Below the pieces are notes generated by a model that saw nothing but the letters and a program-made list of their open reading frames with translations, ran no database searches and had not been told where the DNA came from. Below are positions 7,344 through 17,086 of a stretch of DNA of 19,115 bases, piece by piece (position 1 is the stretch's first letter; each line of letters begins with the position of its first letter). The translations under genes were made by a program, and so were the position numbers. Source of the stretch: an uncultured Hippea sp. (GTDB lineage Bacteria; Campylobacterota_A; Desulfurellia; JAADFJ01); the NCBI GenBank assembly GCA_913009315.1, contig CAJVZA010000036.1, forward strand, positions 1-19,115, in the 5' to 3' direction.

Positions 7344-7371
7344 AATATAGTTGATAATCTTGGCTAATCAA
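7344..7371 (-). promoter_or_regulatory. Candidate promoter for ftsY-hflK-hflC
   Basis: On the minus strand TTGATT (7371-7366) and TATATT (7349-7344) are separated by 16 bp, placing transcription start about 40 nt before the ftsY ATG. Each box differs from consensus by one or two bases. Position and spacing are right, but AT-rich DNA yields such matches by chance. Confidence 0.45.
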
Positions 7372-7770
7372 GTGTTAAGGTTATATCTATTAACTTAGTA
7401 ACGATTATCCTAAGCACCGAATCCGTTCTCTCTGCGTTGCAAATCTTGGCGACAGCTTTACTATTGCCGGCAATTTGCGCCTTTTGCGCCTTGATAAGAC
7501 GAATTCGGATTCTCTTTGGAATCAATAGAAAGAAGTTGAAAAATCGGGCTGGATGAAAAAATAACAATAAAGATAAAAGGTATGCAAAACGGCAAGTTTG
7601 CAGAATTCAAACCAAACCTGAATTTTAAAAATACTGTGCATATTACCGGCAGATATTTGCCATAATAGCTAATATCTGCAAAAAATCAACAATCCGCAAC
7701 CGAAAATGAACTGGTTCATTCAGTCGGATAAATCCGACCTGTTATTATCTTGGATAAGATTTATATAAAA
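7372..7770. other. Intergenic region dense in inverted repeats
   Basis: No convincing gene lies between the ftsY promoter and the terminator of the RRM gene. The left part (about 7411-7515) is GC-rich and folded-looking: GAATCCG (7419-7425) pairs with CGGATTC (7506-7512), and inside are the palindrome TTGCCGGCAA (7464-7473) and the direct repeat GCGCC (7478-7482, 7486-7490). Further right are three clean dyads: GCAGATATT/AATATCTGC (7649-7657, 7671-7679), AATGAAC/GTTCATT (7705-7711, 7714-7720) and GTCGGAT/ATCCGAC (7723-7729, 7732-7738). A 27-codon ORF at 7582-7665 on the plus strand has no usable ribosome-binding site and is not called. The left element could be a dispersed repeat or a structured RNA. 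Confidence 0.5.
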
Positions 7771-7808
7771 ATATAGACCGTCTAATTTTCAAAAGACGGT
7801 CTATATTT
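7768..7808 (-). terminator. Strong terminator of the RRM gene
   Basis: A 15-bp perfect stem (arms 7768-7783 and 7794-7808, core ATAGACCGTCT/AGACGGTCTAT) closes a loop of about 10 nt. Read on the minus strand it ends in a U-rich run (ATATTTTTATAT). It begins 12 nt after the RRM gene stop, so it is that gene's rho-independent terminator. Confidence 0.85.
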
Positions 7809-7819
7809 ATCTTATTTGT

Positions 7820-8086
7820 TTAATATCTGCTGTGCGCTGCTTTTCTCTCCTTTGCTTCGTTAACCCTGAGATTGCGTCCGCCAAACTCCTTTCCATCTGT
7901 AGCTTCAATTGCAGCAGAGACGTTATCAGACTCCACCTCAACAAATCCAAACCCTCTCGATCTTCCGGTCTCTCTATCAGCTATTATTTTAGCTGAGTTG
8001 ACCTCACAATAATCAGAAAACAAATTCTTCAAGTCTTCTTCCGAACAATTGTATGGAAGATTTCCAACATAAAGCGTCTTAACCAT
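7820..8086 (-). CDS. Small RRM RNA-binding protein (Rbp family)
   Basis: An 88-aa protein consisting of one RNA recognition motif, like cyanobacterial Rbp proteins and similar single-RRM proteins in proteobacteria. Such proteins bind single-stranded RNA and are often cold-induced. RNP2 is LYVGNL at residues 5-10 and RNP1 is RGFGFVEV at 44-51, with the aromatic RNA-stacking residues Tyr6, Phe46 and Phe48 present. A short basic tail (EAKERKAAHSRY) replaces the Gly-rich tail of some family members. ATG 8086 is preferred over an in-frame GTG two codons upstream because AGAGG sits 9 nt before the ATG. The gene is monocistronic: consensus promoter at 8174-8202, an 80-nt structured leader and a strong terminator. 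RNA targets are not predictable from sequence. Confidence 0.92.
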   Translation of the reverse strand: MVKTLYVGNLPYNCSEEDLKNLFSDYCEVNSAKIIADRETGRSRGFGFVEVESDNVSAAIEATDGKEFGGRNLRVNEAKERKAAHSRY

Positions 8087-8110
8087 GTACACCTACCTCT
8101 AAAATTTCTA

Positions 8111-8165
8111 CCATCTGTCTTTTGGCAGACGGCAACCTTCTACATTAACGCTAATCATATAGAAG
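8111..8165 (-). promoter_or_regulatory. Structured 5' leader of the RRM gene
   Basis: The 80-nt leader holds two stem-loops on the minus strand. The first, at its 5' end, pairs CTTCTA with TAGAAG (8160-8165 with 8137-8142) and has an inner ATTA/TAAT stem. The second pairs CCGTCTG with CAGATGG (8126-8132 with 8111-8117, one G-U) around an 8-nt loop. This leaves the ribosome-binding site single-stranded. Leaders of this kind can act as RNA thermosensors or autoregulatory sites; that is inference. Confidence 0.5.
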
Positions 8166-8173
8166 ATTGGTAA

Positions 8174-8202
8174 CTTATAGCATCTAATATATCCGTTGTC
8201 AA
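8174..8202 (-). promoter_or_regulatory. Sigma70 promoter of the RRM gene
   Basis: On the minus strand TTGACA (8202-8197) and TATAAG (8179-8174) flank a 17-bp spacer, so the -35 is perfect and the -10 differs at one base. Start would be near 8167, exactly at the first leader stem-loop. The -35 box overlaps the -35 of the divergent psd promoter. Confidence 0.75.
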
Positions 8203-8225
8203 GTCTTTTTATATATTTTTATAAA
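8196..8225 (+). promoter_or_regulatory. Candidate promoter for the psd region
   Basis: TTGTCA (8196-8201) and TATAAA (8220-8225) with an 18-bp spacer (or TTATAA at 8219 with 17) read rightward. The -35 shares the near-palindrome TTGTCAA with the leftward promoter. It gives a leader of about 50 nt before the small ORF at 8285 and about 170 nt before psd. Confidence 0.5.
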
Positions 8226-8284
8226 ATTATAAATTTCTATCTTACGCGTGCATTTCTCGTTGCTTTTATCAAGAGATACTTTAT

Positions 8285-8491
8285 ATGGACAAAACGGCTG
8301 AATTTGTTATACTTGAACAAAAGTTATATGCCTGCGGATATTCAAACGAGACGGCGGCAGAACTGCGAAACAACTGTTTGTCTGTCGAAAACAGAGAGGT
8401 ATTTTATGCATTGGACAGCGCTTTTTTCACATCTATTCGGAATTTTTGCATCAAAGGAATTTCCGCCGTTTATCCGGAAAATTATCAATAA
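8285..8491 (+). CDS. Possible small ORF overlapping the psd start
   Basis: A 68-codon frame (begins MDKTAEFVILEQKLYACGYS) whose first 40 codons lie before psd and whose last 28 overlap it in another frame. In favour: it fills the otherwise empty gap after the psd-side promoter, begins with ATG, has a weak AAGAGA (8271-8276) eight bases upstream, and reads like ordinary soluble helical protein in its first 40 residues. Against: the 86-bp overlap with a certain gene, and no recognised family. It may be a coupled upstream ORF, a decayed gene or chance. Confidence 0.35.
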   Translation: MDKTAEFVILEQKLYACGYSNETAAELRNNCLSVENREVFYALDSAFFTSIRNFCIKGISAVYPENYQ

Positions 8492-9224
8492 TCTCTATGT
8501 TAAACTTATGAGAGTAGATATGAGTGAATTTAATGATCCGGATAGCTATCCTACCCTGAATGCGCTTTTTTCGAGAGAACTTAAATATAAGAGAACAATT
8601 GATACAGATGATGAGATTCTGATTTCGCCTGTTGATGCACTTGTAACCGAATGCGGAACAATAAAAGATAATATTCTCCTTCAAATAAAAGGAATGCCGT
8701 ATTCCGTTGATGATCTGCTGACAGATCGTTACGTTTCCTGCGCACAAAAGATTTACGGAGGCAGCTTCATCAATTTCTATCTTTCGCCGAAAGATTATCA
8801 CAGATATCATGCGCCTTGTAAGCTCAGAATAGTGTCTCTGCTTTATAAGCCGGGCAAGCTTTATCCTGTAAATATCTCTTCATGCCGTAAAAGATTGAAC
8901 CTGTTCATACAAAACGAGAGGGTGATTATAGAATGCTATGACATAGCCGGAAGACTGTTTTTCATTGTTCTTGTCGGAGCGCTTGATGTTGGTAAAATAA
9001 TACTTTCATTTGACAGCAGGGTTCACAAAAATGTAAATTGCGGCAAACCGTCTTACTATAAATATGAAAATCTTTGGCTGGATAAAGCGGAACAGATTGG
9101 AATGTTTATGATGGGTTCTACAGTGGTGCTAATCGGGCAGCCCGATACATTCAATATTGAAGTAGGACAGGGAGAAAAGATTCGCTTCGGAGAACCTGTG
9201 GCGCGTCTTATCCGATCTTTTTGA
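8406..9224 (+). CDS. psd: Phosphatidylserine decarboxylase, Helicobacter-like
   Basis: A 272-aa proenzyme that decarboxylates phosphatidylserine to phosphatidylethanolamine at the inner membrane. It self-cleaves within the MGST motif (Gly237-Ser238), leaving a beta chain and a 35-residue alpha chain whose N-terminal Ser becomes the pyruvoyl cofactor. Asp77 (SPVDALVTECG) and the His pair in DYHRYH (His132, His135) match the self-cleavage and catalytic residues of the family. The order and wording (YVKLMRVDMSEF, LQIKGMPY, NFYLSPKDYHRYHAPC, VGALDVGK) closely resemble the compact epsilonproteobacterial enzyme of about 267 aa. ATG 8406 is preferred to upstream TTG codons because AGAGAGG (8393-8399) precedes it and because residues before it look untranslated. 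No phosphatidylserine synthase gene is nearby. Confidence 0.93.
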   Translation: MHWTALFSHLFGIFASKEFPPFIRKIINNLYVKLMRVDMSEFNDPDSYPTLNALFSRELKYKRTIDTDDEILISPVDALVTECGTIKDNILLQIKGMPYSVDDLLTDRYVSCAQKIYGGSFINFYLSPKDYHRYHAPCKLRIVSLLYKPGKLYPVNISSCRKRLNLFIQNERVIIECYDIAGRLFFIVLVGALDVGKIILSFDSRVHKNVNCGKPSYYKYENLWLDKAEQIGMFMMGSTVVLIGQPDTFNIEVGQGEKIRFGEPVARLIRSF

Positions 9225-9324
9225 GGTTGCCTGTTGATGTATAAGTGTTTTAAATTGAGAGTTCAAGTATGCAGGCAAGACGTAAATTGCAGGTATATAG
9301 TTGGGTTGTTTTCCGGGAGTTGCA

Positions 9325-9408
9325 ATGAAAGAAAATGCTGATTTGAAGTTCGGGATATTTGTTCATGGATTAGTGGAAATACCCTTTAAGATAGCCGGAT
9401 ATTTATGA
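9325..9408 (+). CDS. 27-codon ORF coupled to the rhomboid gene
   Basis: A short ORF (starts MKENADLKFGIFVHGL) with a good ribosome-binding site GGGAG at 9315-9319, five bases before ATG. Its TGA stop overlaps the rhomboid start as ATGA (9405-9408), the standard coupling arrangement. The rhomboid start itself has almost no Shine-Dalgarno sequence. This suggests that the short ORF loads ribosomes for the protease. No family is recognised and the peptide may have no function of its own. Confidence 0.5.
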   Translation: MKENADLKFGIFVHGLVEIPFKIAGYL

Positions 9409-10022
9409 AAAATGCTGCAGCCGCAATAAACAGATTGCCTGCCGTCAATCTGTTTTTAATAGTGTCTTTTGTTGTTATATATGCAGTTGGTGCAGAAAAA
9501 GACTCTATTTTTACGAGTCTGTCGTTTTCTCCATCGCTTTTTTTTGACAGACTCGCTTTCTGGCGCATAATCTCTTACGCATTTCTGCATTACGATTTTT
9601 TTCATCTTGCTGCAAACACTGTTTTTATCTATATTTTCGGCAATGATCTTGAGATGGAAATTGGACACAGGCAATATTTTTTACTGTTTATATCGGCTTC
9701 AGCGGCAAGTGTTCTCTTCTACTCATTTTTCAACAGCAGATCATCGATTCCGATAATAGGAGCAAGCGGGGCGATAAGTGCAATAGTAGCCGGATATATA
9801 TATTATTTTGCAGCCCAAAAGATTAGATATTTCAGATTAGATCCGTTTGTTCATCATTTTTCAAAAATTTTCATTCTACTTTTTGTTGCAATTTGGTTTG
9901 TAATTCAGTATATAGACAGTATAATGGCGTTTACCGATAAAACCGATACCGGATGGCTGATTCATATCGGCGGATTTATGTACGGACTTCTGTTTTCGGC
10001 AATTTTTAGCAGAAAATATTAA
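9405..10022 (+). CDS. Rhomboid-family intramembrane serine protease
   Basis: A 205-aa, six-helix membrane protein that would cleave transmembrane substrates inside the bilayer. Catalytic Ser121 lies in GASGAISA and His187 in WLIHIGGFMYG; the oxyanion-side His67 and Asn71 are in the FLHYDFFHLAANTVF segment. The WR of the L1 loop (Trp53, Arg54) is also present. There are six hydrophobic segments, near residues 13-28, 57-77, 90-108, 118-136, 153-173 and 183-200, a basic bacterial rhomboid without extra domains. It begins at ATG 9405 inside the ATGA overlap with the short upstream ORF. Its TAA merges with the glyQ ribosome-binding site, placing it at the head of the glyQ-glyS train. Substrates cannot be told from sequence. 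Confidence 0.9.
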   Translation: MKNAAAAINRLPAVNLFLIVSFVVIYAVGAEKDSIFTSLSFSPSLFFDRLAFWRIISYAFLHYDFFHLAANTVFIYIFGNDLEMEIGHRQYFLLFISASAASVLFYSFFNSRSSIPIIGASGAISAIVAGYIYYFAAQKIRYFRLDPFVHHFSKIFILLFVAIWFVIQYIDSIMAFTDKTDTGWLIHIGGFMYGLLFSAIFSRKY

Positions 10023-10031
10023 GGAGGGCAA

Positions 10032-10874
10032 TTGTTATATCAGGATATACTCATAACATTGCATAATTATTGGAAAGAGAACGGGTGTATAATATTGCAG
10101 CCTTATGATATGGAAGTTGGAGCCGGAACTTTTCATCATGCAACATTTTTTGGCGTGTTGGGAAGCAAACCTTGGAGATGTGCGTATGTACAGCCTTCGC
10201 GCCGCCCGACTGACGGCCGTTATGGAGACAACCCCAACAGATTGCAGCATTATTATCAATATCAGGTTATTCTGAAACCTTCGCCGATTGATTCTCAGGA
10301 GCTTTATCTTAAAAGCCTTGAAGCGCTTGGAATAGAGACAAAAAAGCATGATATAAGGTTCGTGGAGGACAATTGGCAATCACCAACGCTTGGAGCGTGG
10401 GGGCTTGGGTGGGAGGTTTGGCTTGACGGAATGGAAATCAGTCAGTTTACCTATTTTCAGCAGGTTGGCGGAGTTAATCTCAATCCCATATCATGCGAGC
10501 TGACATACGGGACAGAAAGAATTGCTATGTATCTTCAGAAAAAACAGTCGGTATTTGATATTAAATGGAGCAGAGATTACAGTTACGGAGATATTCATAT
10601 TCAGGATGAAAAGATATACTCAAAATATAATTTTGAGGCAGCTGACATTGACATGCTATTCAGGCTTTTTAACGAATATGAACATGAAGGATTAAGGCTG
10701 ATTGATGCCGATCTTGTGAAACCGGCTTATGATTGCTGCATAAAATGTTCTCATCTGTTCAACCTCCTTGATGCCAGAGGAGCAATTAGCGTCACCGAAA
10801 GAACCAACTACATAAGACGTGTCAGAAAGCTTGCCATAAGTATAGCTCAGAAATATGTAGAGCCGGAGGCATAA
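10032..10874 (+). CDS. glyQ: Glycyl-tRNA synthetase alpha subunit
   Basis: A 280-aa class II catalytic subunit of the alpha2beta2 glycyl-tRNA synthetase, which activates glycine and charges tRNA-Gly in the cytoplasm. Recognisable family blocks include [21 protein letters not shown] near residue 19 (motif 1 region), [23 protein letters not shown] around 48-70 (motif 2), and the glycine pocket and motif 3 region [25 protein letters not shown] around 145-170. Length is typical. The start is TTG 10032, fixed by GGAGGG four bases upstream and the family N-terminus ([17 protein letters not shown]); no ATG is available. It directly abuts glyS with no intervening base. Two-subunit GlyRS excludes the eukaryotic/archaeal type. 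Confidence 0.97.
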   Translation: MLYQDILITLHNYWKENGCIILQPYDMEVGAGTFHHATFFGVLGSKPWRCAYVQPSRRPTDGRYGDNPNRLQHYYQYQVILKPSPIDSQELYLKSLEALGIETKKHDIRFVEDNWQSPTLGAWGLGWEVWLDGMEISQFTYFQQVGGVNLNPISCELTYGTERIAMYLQKKQSVFDIKWSRDYSYGDIHIQDEKIYSKYNFEAADIDMLFRLFNEYEHEGLRLIDADLVKPAYDCCIKCSHLFNLLDARGAISVTERTNYIRRVRKLAISIAQKYVEPEA

Positions 10875-14367
<3,493 letters not shown>

Positions 14368-14416
14368 TAAAAATAGCAGTAAATTCCGCTATGCGTTAAT
14401 TAGGTATAACGCTATT

Positions 14417-15193
14417 TTGATAGTTGTAGCGGGATTGTTCATATTCCTATTTTCCTCATCAGGTTCTTCTTCCATTGATGTTTATTTTTCTCCCAATGAC
14501 CACATCAGAACTCATATAATCGGTGCACTTGATAAGGCAAAAGCAAGCGTAGATATAGCGATGTTCAGCTTTACCGATAGACCTCTTGCGCAGAAAATAA
14601 TAAAGTTATCAAAGCAGAAGGTAACCGTCAGAGTGCTTTTAGACACTAAAAATGCCGTCGGCAATTTATACAGCAAGGCGAAATATCTGACTAACCATGG
14701 GATAAATGTAAAATATGCAGCTGCAATCTCACTTTATGGTATAGATGGAATTATGCACAACAAATTTGCTGTAATAGATAAAAAAACCGTTCTTACCGGC
14801 TCTTATAATTGGACTGCATCGGCAAATTCAAGAAATAATGAAAATATGCTTATTATTCATAATAAGCGGATTGGAGCACTTTACGAGAAGGAGTTTGTCC
14901 GATTATGGAAAAACGGAACAAAAGAGATTAAACAGAGAAAACCCGATGTTATAAAAACCAAAGAACAGATCAAAAATCATATAGGAAAAATCGTTATTCT
15001 TGATGGTATAATAAAAAGAATCAGAAAAGGCCGAAAAGCCTCATTTGTCTATCTTAAAAATATAAAGCGTTTTAAGATAGTTGTTTTTGATACGGAAGAT
15101 TTACAATGGAAAGCCGGAGACAGCGTAAAATTTCTTGTTTTAATAGAAAAAAGCAACAGGTATGGACTTGAAGGAATATTCCAGCAGCAGTAG
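14417..15193 (+). CDS. PLD-family nuclease with C-terminal OB-like domain
   Basis: A 258-aa (from TTG 14417) exported-looking phospholipase D superfamily protein. A hydrophobic N-terminal helix is followed by one HKD motif: His114, Lys116 and Asp121 in MHNKFAVID, then GSYNWTASANSRNNEN. Single-HKD proteins of this Nuc type dimerise to form one active site and usually cleave DNA without sequence preference. Residues about 183-255 have the look of an OB-fold (GKIVILDGIIKRIRKG, then KAGDSVKFLVLIE), a likely nucleic-acid-binding module. The start is unclear: the frame is open back into guaB, there is no ATG or GTG, and TTG 14417 lacks a good ribosome-binding site and the basic residues expected before an export helix. 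Those residues do lie just upstream (after a possible ATT or ATC start). The stop overlaps thiD2 by 32 bp. Confidence 0.85.
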   Translation: MIVVAGLFIFLFSSSGSSSIDVYFSPNDHIRTHIIGALDKAKASVDIAMFSFTDRPLAQKIIKLSKQKVTVRVLLDTKNAVGNLYSKAKYLTNHGINVKYAAAISLYGIDGIMHNKFAVIDKKTVLTGSYNWTASANSRNNENMLIIHNKRIGALYEKEFVRLWKNGTKEIKQRKPDVIKTKEQIKNHIGKIVILDGIIKRIRKGRKASFVYLKNIKRFKIVVFDTEDLQWKAGDSVKFLVLIEKSNRYGLEGIFQQQ

Positions 15194-15608
15194 CAATGAA
15201 AAACTTTTGAGACTTCTCGATGCAAATTTCAACAGAGCAAGAGAGGGACTGCGTGTTATTGAGGATATTCACCGCTTTTGCTATGAAAATCAACAAGAGA
15301 ATATTTTGATGCTCAAAAGATTCAGGCACAGTCTCGCTGAATGTGAAAAGGAGTATAGAATCAGGCTGCCTCTGCTTCAGTCAAGAGACACCGAAAACGA
15401 CTGCGGTACTAAAATAACACTGAAGGATGAGATTTCAAGGAACGGGTTAAGCGATGTTACTGCCGGTAATTTCAAAAGGATTGAAGAATCACTCAGGGTT
15501 GTCGAGGAAATAGGGAAACTTTTGCTGCCGAAATTGACTATAAAAATAAAATCTCTACGATACGGCTGTTATGAAATCGAAAAGTCTCTTGCTAAGGAGG
15601 ATAAGTGA
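15162..15608 (+). CDS. thiD2: Stand-alone ThiD2-type protein (HMP-phosphate kinase family)
   Basis: A 148-aa helical protein matching the ThiD2 domain, which occurs alone or fused to the N-terminus of thiamine-phosphate synthase (ThiE) in other bacteria. The family is described as a monofunctional kinase converting hydroxymethylpyrimidine phosphate to the diphosphate. The signature appears twice: DANFNRAREGLRVIED at 20-35 and a repeat copy GNFKRIEESLRVVEE at 102-116, with RDTENDCGT at 75-83 between. The duplication suggests an internal repeat fold. No ThiE domain follows; the next gene is serS. ATG 15162 has only a weak ribosome-binding site (ACAGG), and it overlaps the nuclease gene by 32 bp, so translation is probably coupled. 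Family assignment is from memory of the motif; the role in this cell is inferred. Confidence 0.8.
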   Translation: MDLKEYSSSSSNEKLLRLLDANFNRAREGLRVIEDIHRFCYENQQENILMLKRFRHSLAECEKEYRIRLPLLQSRDTENDCGTKITLKDEISRNGLSDVTAGNFKRIEESLRVVEEIGKLLLPKLTIKIKSLRYGCYEIEKSLAKEDK

Positions 15609-16864
15609 TCGCAATAAGACTTATAAGAGAGAATATTGACTATGTTAAAAAACAGATAGAGAAACGCTTTCACTACAAAGTTGATTGGAATCGAATTGTT
15701 GAGCTTGACAAAGAGTTTCTTGAGATAAACGGGACACTTGAACGACTTCAGCATAAGGCTAAGGTTAATGCAAAACTGTTTAAGCGGGTTGCGGGCGACA
15801 GAAAAAAGATTGATGAACTGAAACAAAACAATAAACAGATAAAAGAGCAGATCAGACAGATCAAAGAGCAGGCAGTGTCAAAAAAAGCTGTACTTAAAGG
15901 GCTGCTTATGGAGATACCTAATCTGCCTGATGAAACGATTCCGGTCGGTAAAGACGAGTCGACAAACCGAGTGGTAAAAAAGTGGGGAGAACCGACTGTA
16001 TTTGACTTTAAACCAAAAAATCATTGGCAGCTGGCAAAGCAGCTTGGAATACTTGATTTTGATAGAGCTGCCGAGCTTTCGGGAAGCAGATTTGTTGTGC
16101 ATAAAGGCAAGGGAGCAAAGCTCGAGAGATCATTGATAAATTTTATGCTTGATATTCATTCGAAGCAAGGTTATCAGGAAATATTGACGCCGGTTCTTGT
16201 AAAGGCGGAAGCACTTATGAGCACAGGACAGCTTCCTAAATTTATAGACGATCTTTACCGAACCGATGATGGAATGTTCCTTATACCAACTGCAGAAGTG
16301 ACATTGGTCAATCTTCATGCAGGTGAAATAATTGAAGTGAGCGATCTGCCCATTAAATATCAGGAATATTCTTTGTGCTTTAGAAAGGAGGCGGGATCAT
16401 ACGGAAAGGATGTAAGAGGAATTATACGCCAGCACCAATTTAACAAAGTGGAGCTTGTAAAATTCTGCAGGCCTGAGGAATCCGATAGCGAGCTTGAGCT
16501 GCTTGTAAAGGACGCGGAGAGTGTGCTTCAGACATTGGGCATTGCGTATCGGGTGATGGAATTATCAACAGGCGACATCGGATTTTCTGCAAGAAAAACA
16601 TACGATATAGAGGTGTGGCTGCCGGGAGAGAATCGTTATCGAGAGATTTCCTCATGTTCGAATACCGGTGATTTTCAAGCAAGACGGGCGAAAATAAGAT
16701 ATAGAGAGAACGCAAAAAATTGTTTTGTGCACATATTGAACGGGTCCGGTCTTGCAGTCGGCAGAACGCTGGTTGCAGTAATAGAAAATTATCAGCAAAA
16801 GGATGGTTCAATAAAAATTCCCGAGGCTTTGATCTCATACATGGGAAGCGATATTATCCCTTGA
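15605..16864 (+). CDS. serS: Seryl-tRNA synthetase
   Basis: A 419-aa class II synthetase that charges tRNA-Ser with serine. An N-terminal coiled-coil (about 30-100, rich in Lys, Gln and Glu) reaches the long variable arm of tRNA-Ser. The catalytic core shows motif 1 around 189-200, TAEVTL at 229-234, motif 2 FRKEAGSYGKDVRGIIRQHQF at 259-279 and motif 3 NGSGLAVGRTLVAVIENYQ at 379-397. It is the ordinary bacterial type. Start GTG 15605 overlaps the thiD2 TGA as GTGA, with a strong AAGGAGG at 15594-15600. Two tRNA-Ser genes begin 34 bp after its stop, so enzyme and substrates may be co-transcribed. Confidence 0.97.
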   Translation: MIAIRLIRENIDYVKKQIEKRFHYKVDWNRIVELDKEFLEINGTLERLQHKAKVNAKLFKRVAGDRKKIDELKQNNKQIKEQIRQIKEQAVSKKAVLKGLLMEIPNLPDETIPVGKDESTNRVVKKWGEPTVFDFKPKNHWQLAKQLGILDFDRAAELSGSRFVVHKGKGAKLERSLINFMLDIHSKQGYQEILTPVLVKAEALMSTGQLPKFIDDLYRTDDGMFLIPTAEVTLVNLHAGEIIEVSDLPIKYQEYSLCFRKEAGSYGKDVRGIIRQHQFNKVELVKFCRPEESDSELELLVKDAESVLQTLGIAYRVMELSTGDIGFSARKTYDIEVWLPGENRYREISSCSNTGDFQARRAKIRYRENAKNCFVHILNGSGLAVGRTLVAVIENYQQKDGSIKIPEALISYMGSDIIP

Positions 16865-16877
16865 AAAACCGGTTTTT
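16865..16877 (+). other. Palindrome between serS and the tRNA genes
   Basis: AAAAACCGGTTTTT just after the serS stop is a perfect palindrome that could form a five-pair A/T stem with a four-base loop. It is too weak to be a convincing terminator, so read-through from serS into the tRNA genes is expected, but it could be a processing site. Confidence 0.3.
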
Positions 16878-16898
16878 CTGATATAAACTGAGGACATT

Positions 16899-16988
16899 GG
16901 AGAGGTGGCCGAGCGGCTGAAGGCGCTCGCCTGCTAAGCGAGTATAGGATTACTCCTATCGCGGGTTCAAATCCCGCCCTCTCCGCCA
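16899..16988 (+). tRNA. tRNA-Ser (GCU)
   Basis: A complete 90-nt class II tRNA with encoded CCA. Acceptor arms GGAGAGG and CCTCTCC pair fully with discriminator G. The anticodon stem CTCGC/GCGAG holds the loop CTGCTAA, so the anticodon is GCU at 16933-16935, reading AGC and AGU. A long variable arm (ATAGGA/TCCTAT) and the T arm GCGGG-TTCAAAT-CCCGC confirm a serine tRNA. Confidence 0.97.
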
Positions 16989-16996
16989 CAATACAG

Positions 16997-17086
16997 GGAG
17001 GAGTGGCCGAGTGGTTGAAGGCGGCGGTCTTGAAAACCGTTGTGGGGACCTCTCCACCGTGGGTTCGAATCCTACCTCCTCCGCCA
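16997..17086 (+). tRNA. tRNA-Ser (UGA)
   Basis: A complete 90-nt class II tRNA with encoded CCA, eight bases after the first. Acceptor arms GGAGGAG/CTCCTCC, anticodon stem GCGGT/ACCGT (one G-U) with loop CTTGAAA, so the anticodon is UGA at 17031-17033, reading UCA and relatives. The variable arm is long (GTGGGGACCTCTCCAC) and the T arm GTGGG-TTCGAAT-CCTAC is normal. Confidence 0.97.

Noticed and set aside
7364-7567. 67-codon minus-strand ORF in the ftsY upstream region
   Set aside because: No ribosome-binding site, and its sequence coincides with the structured GC-rich element, which explains the open frame better.
7582-7665. 27-codon plus-strand ORF
   Set aside because: AAGG is adjacent to the ATG, leaving no proper spacing, and there is no coupling or conserved neighbour.
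8196-8405. 70-codon N-terminal extension of psd from TTG
   Set aside because: The TTG is the -35 box region of a promoter, the added residues look untranslated, and family members begin at about the ATG at 8406.
16792-16989. Minus-strand ORF antisense to serS end and tRNA-Ser
   Set aside because: It begins in the complement of a tRNA gene; such ORFs (starting MAERAGFEPA) are a known artefact of tRNA-Ser antisense translation.
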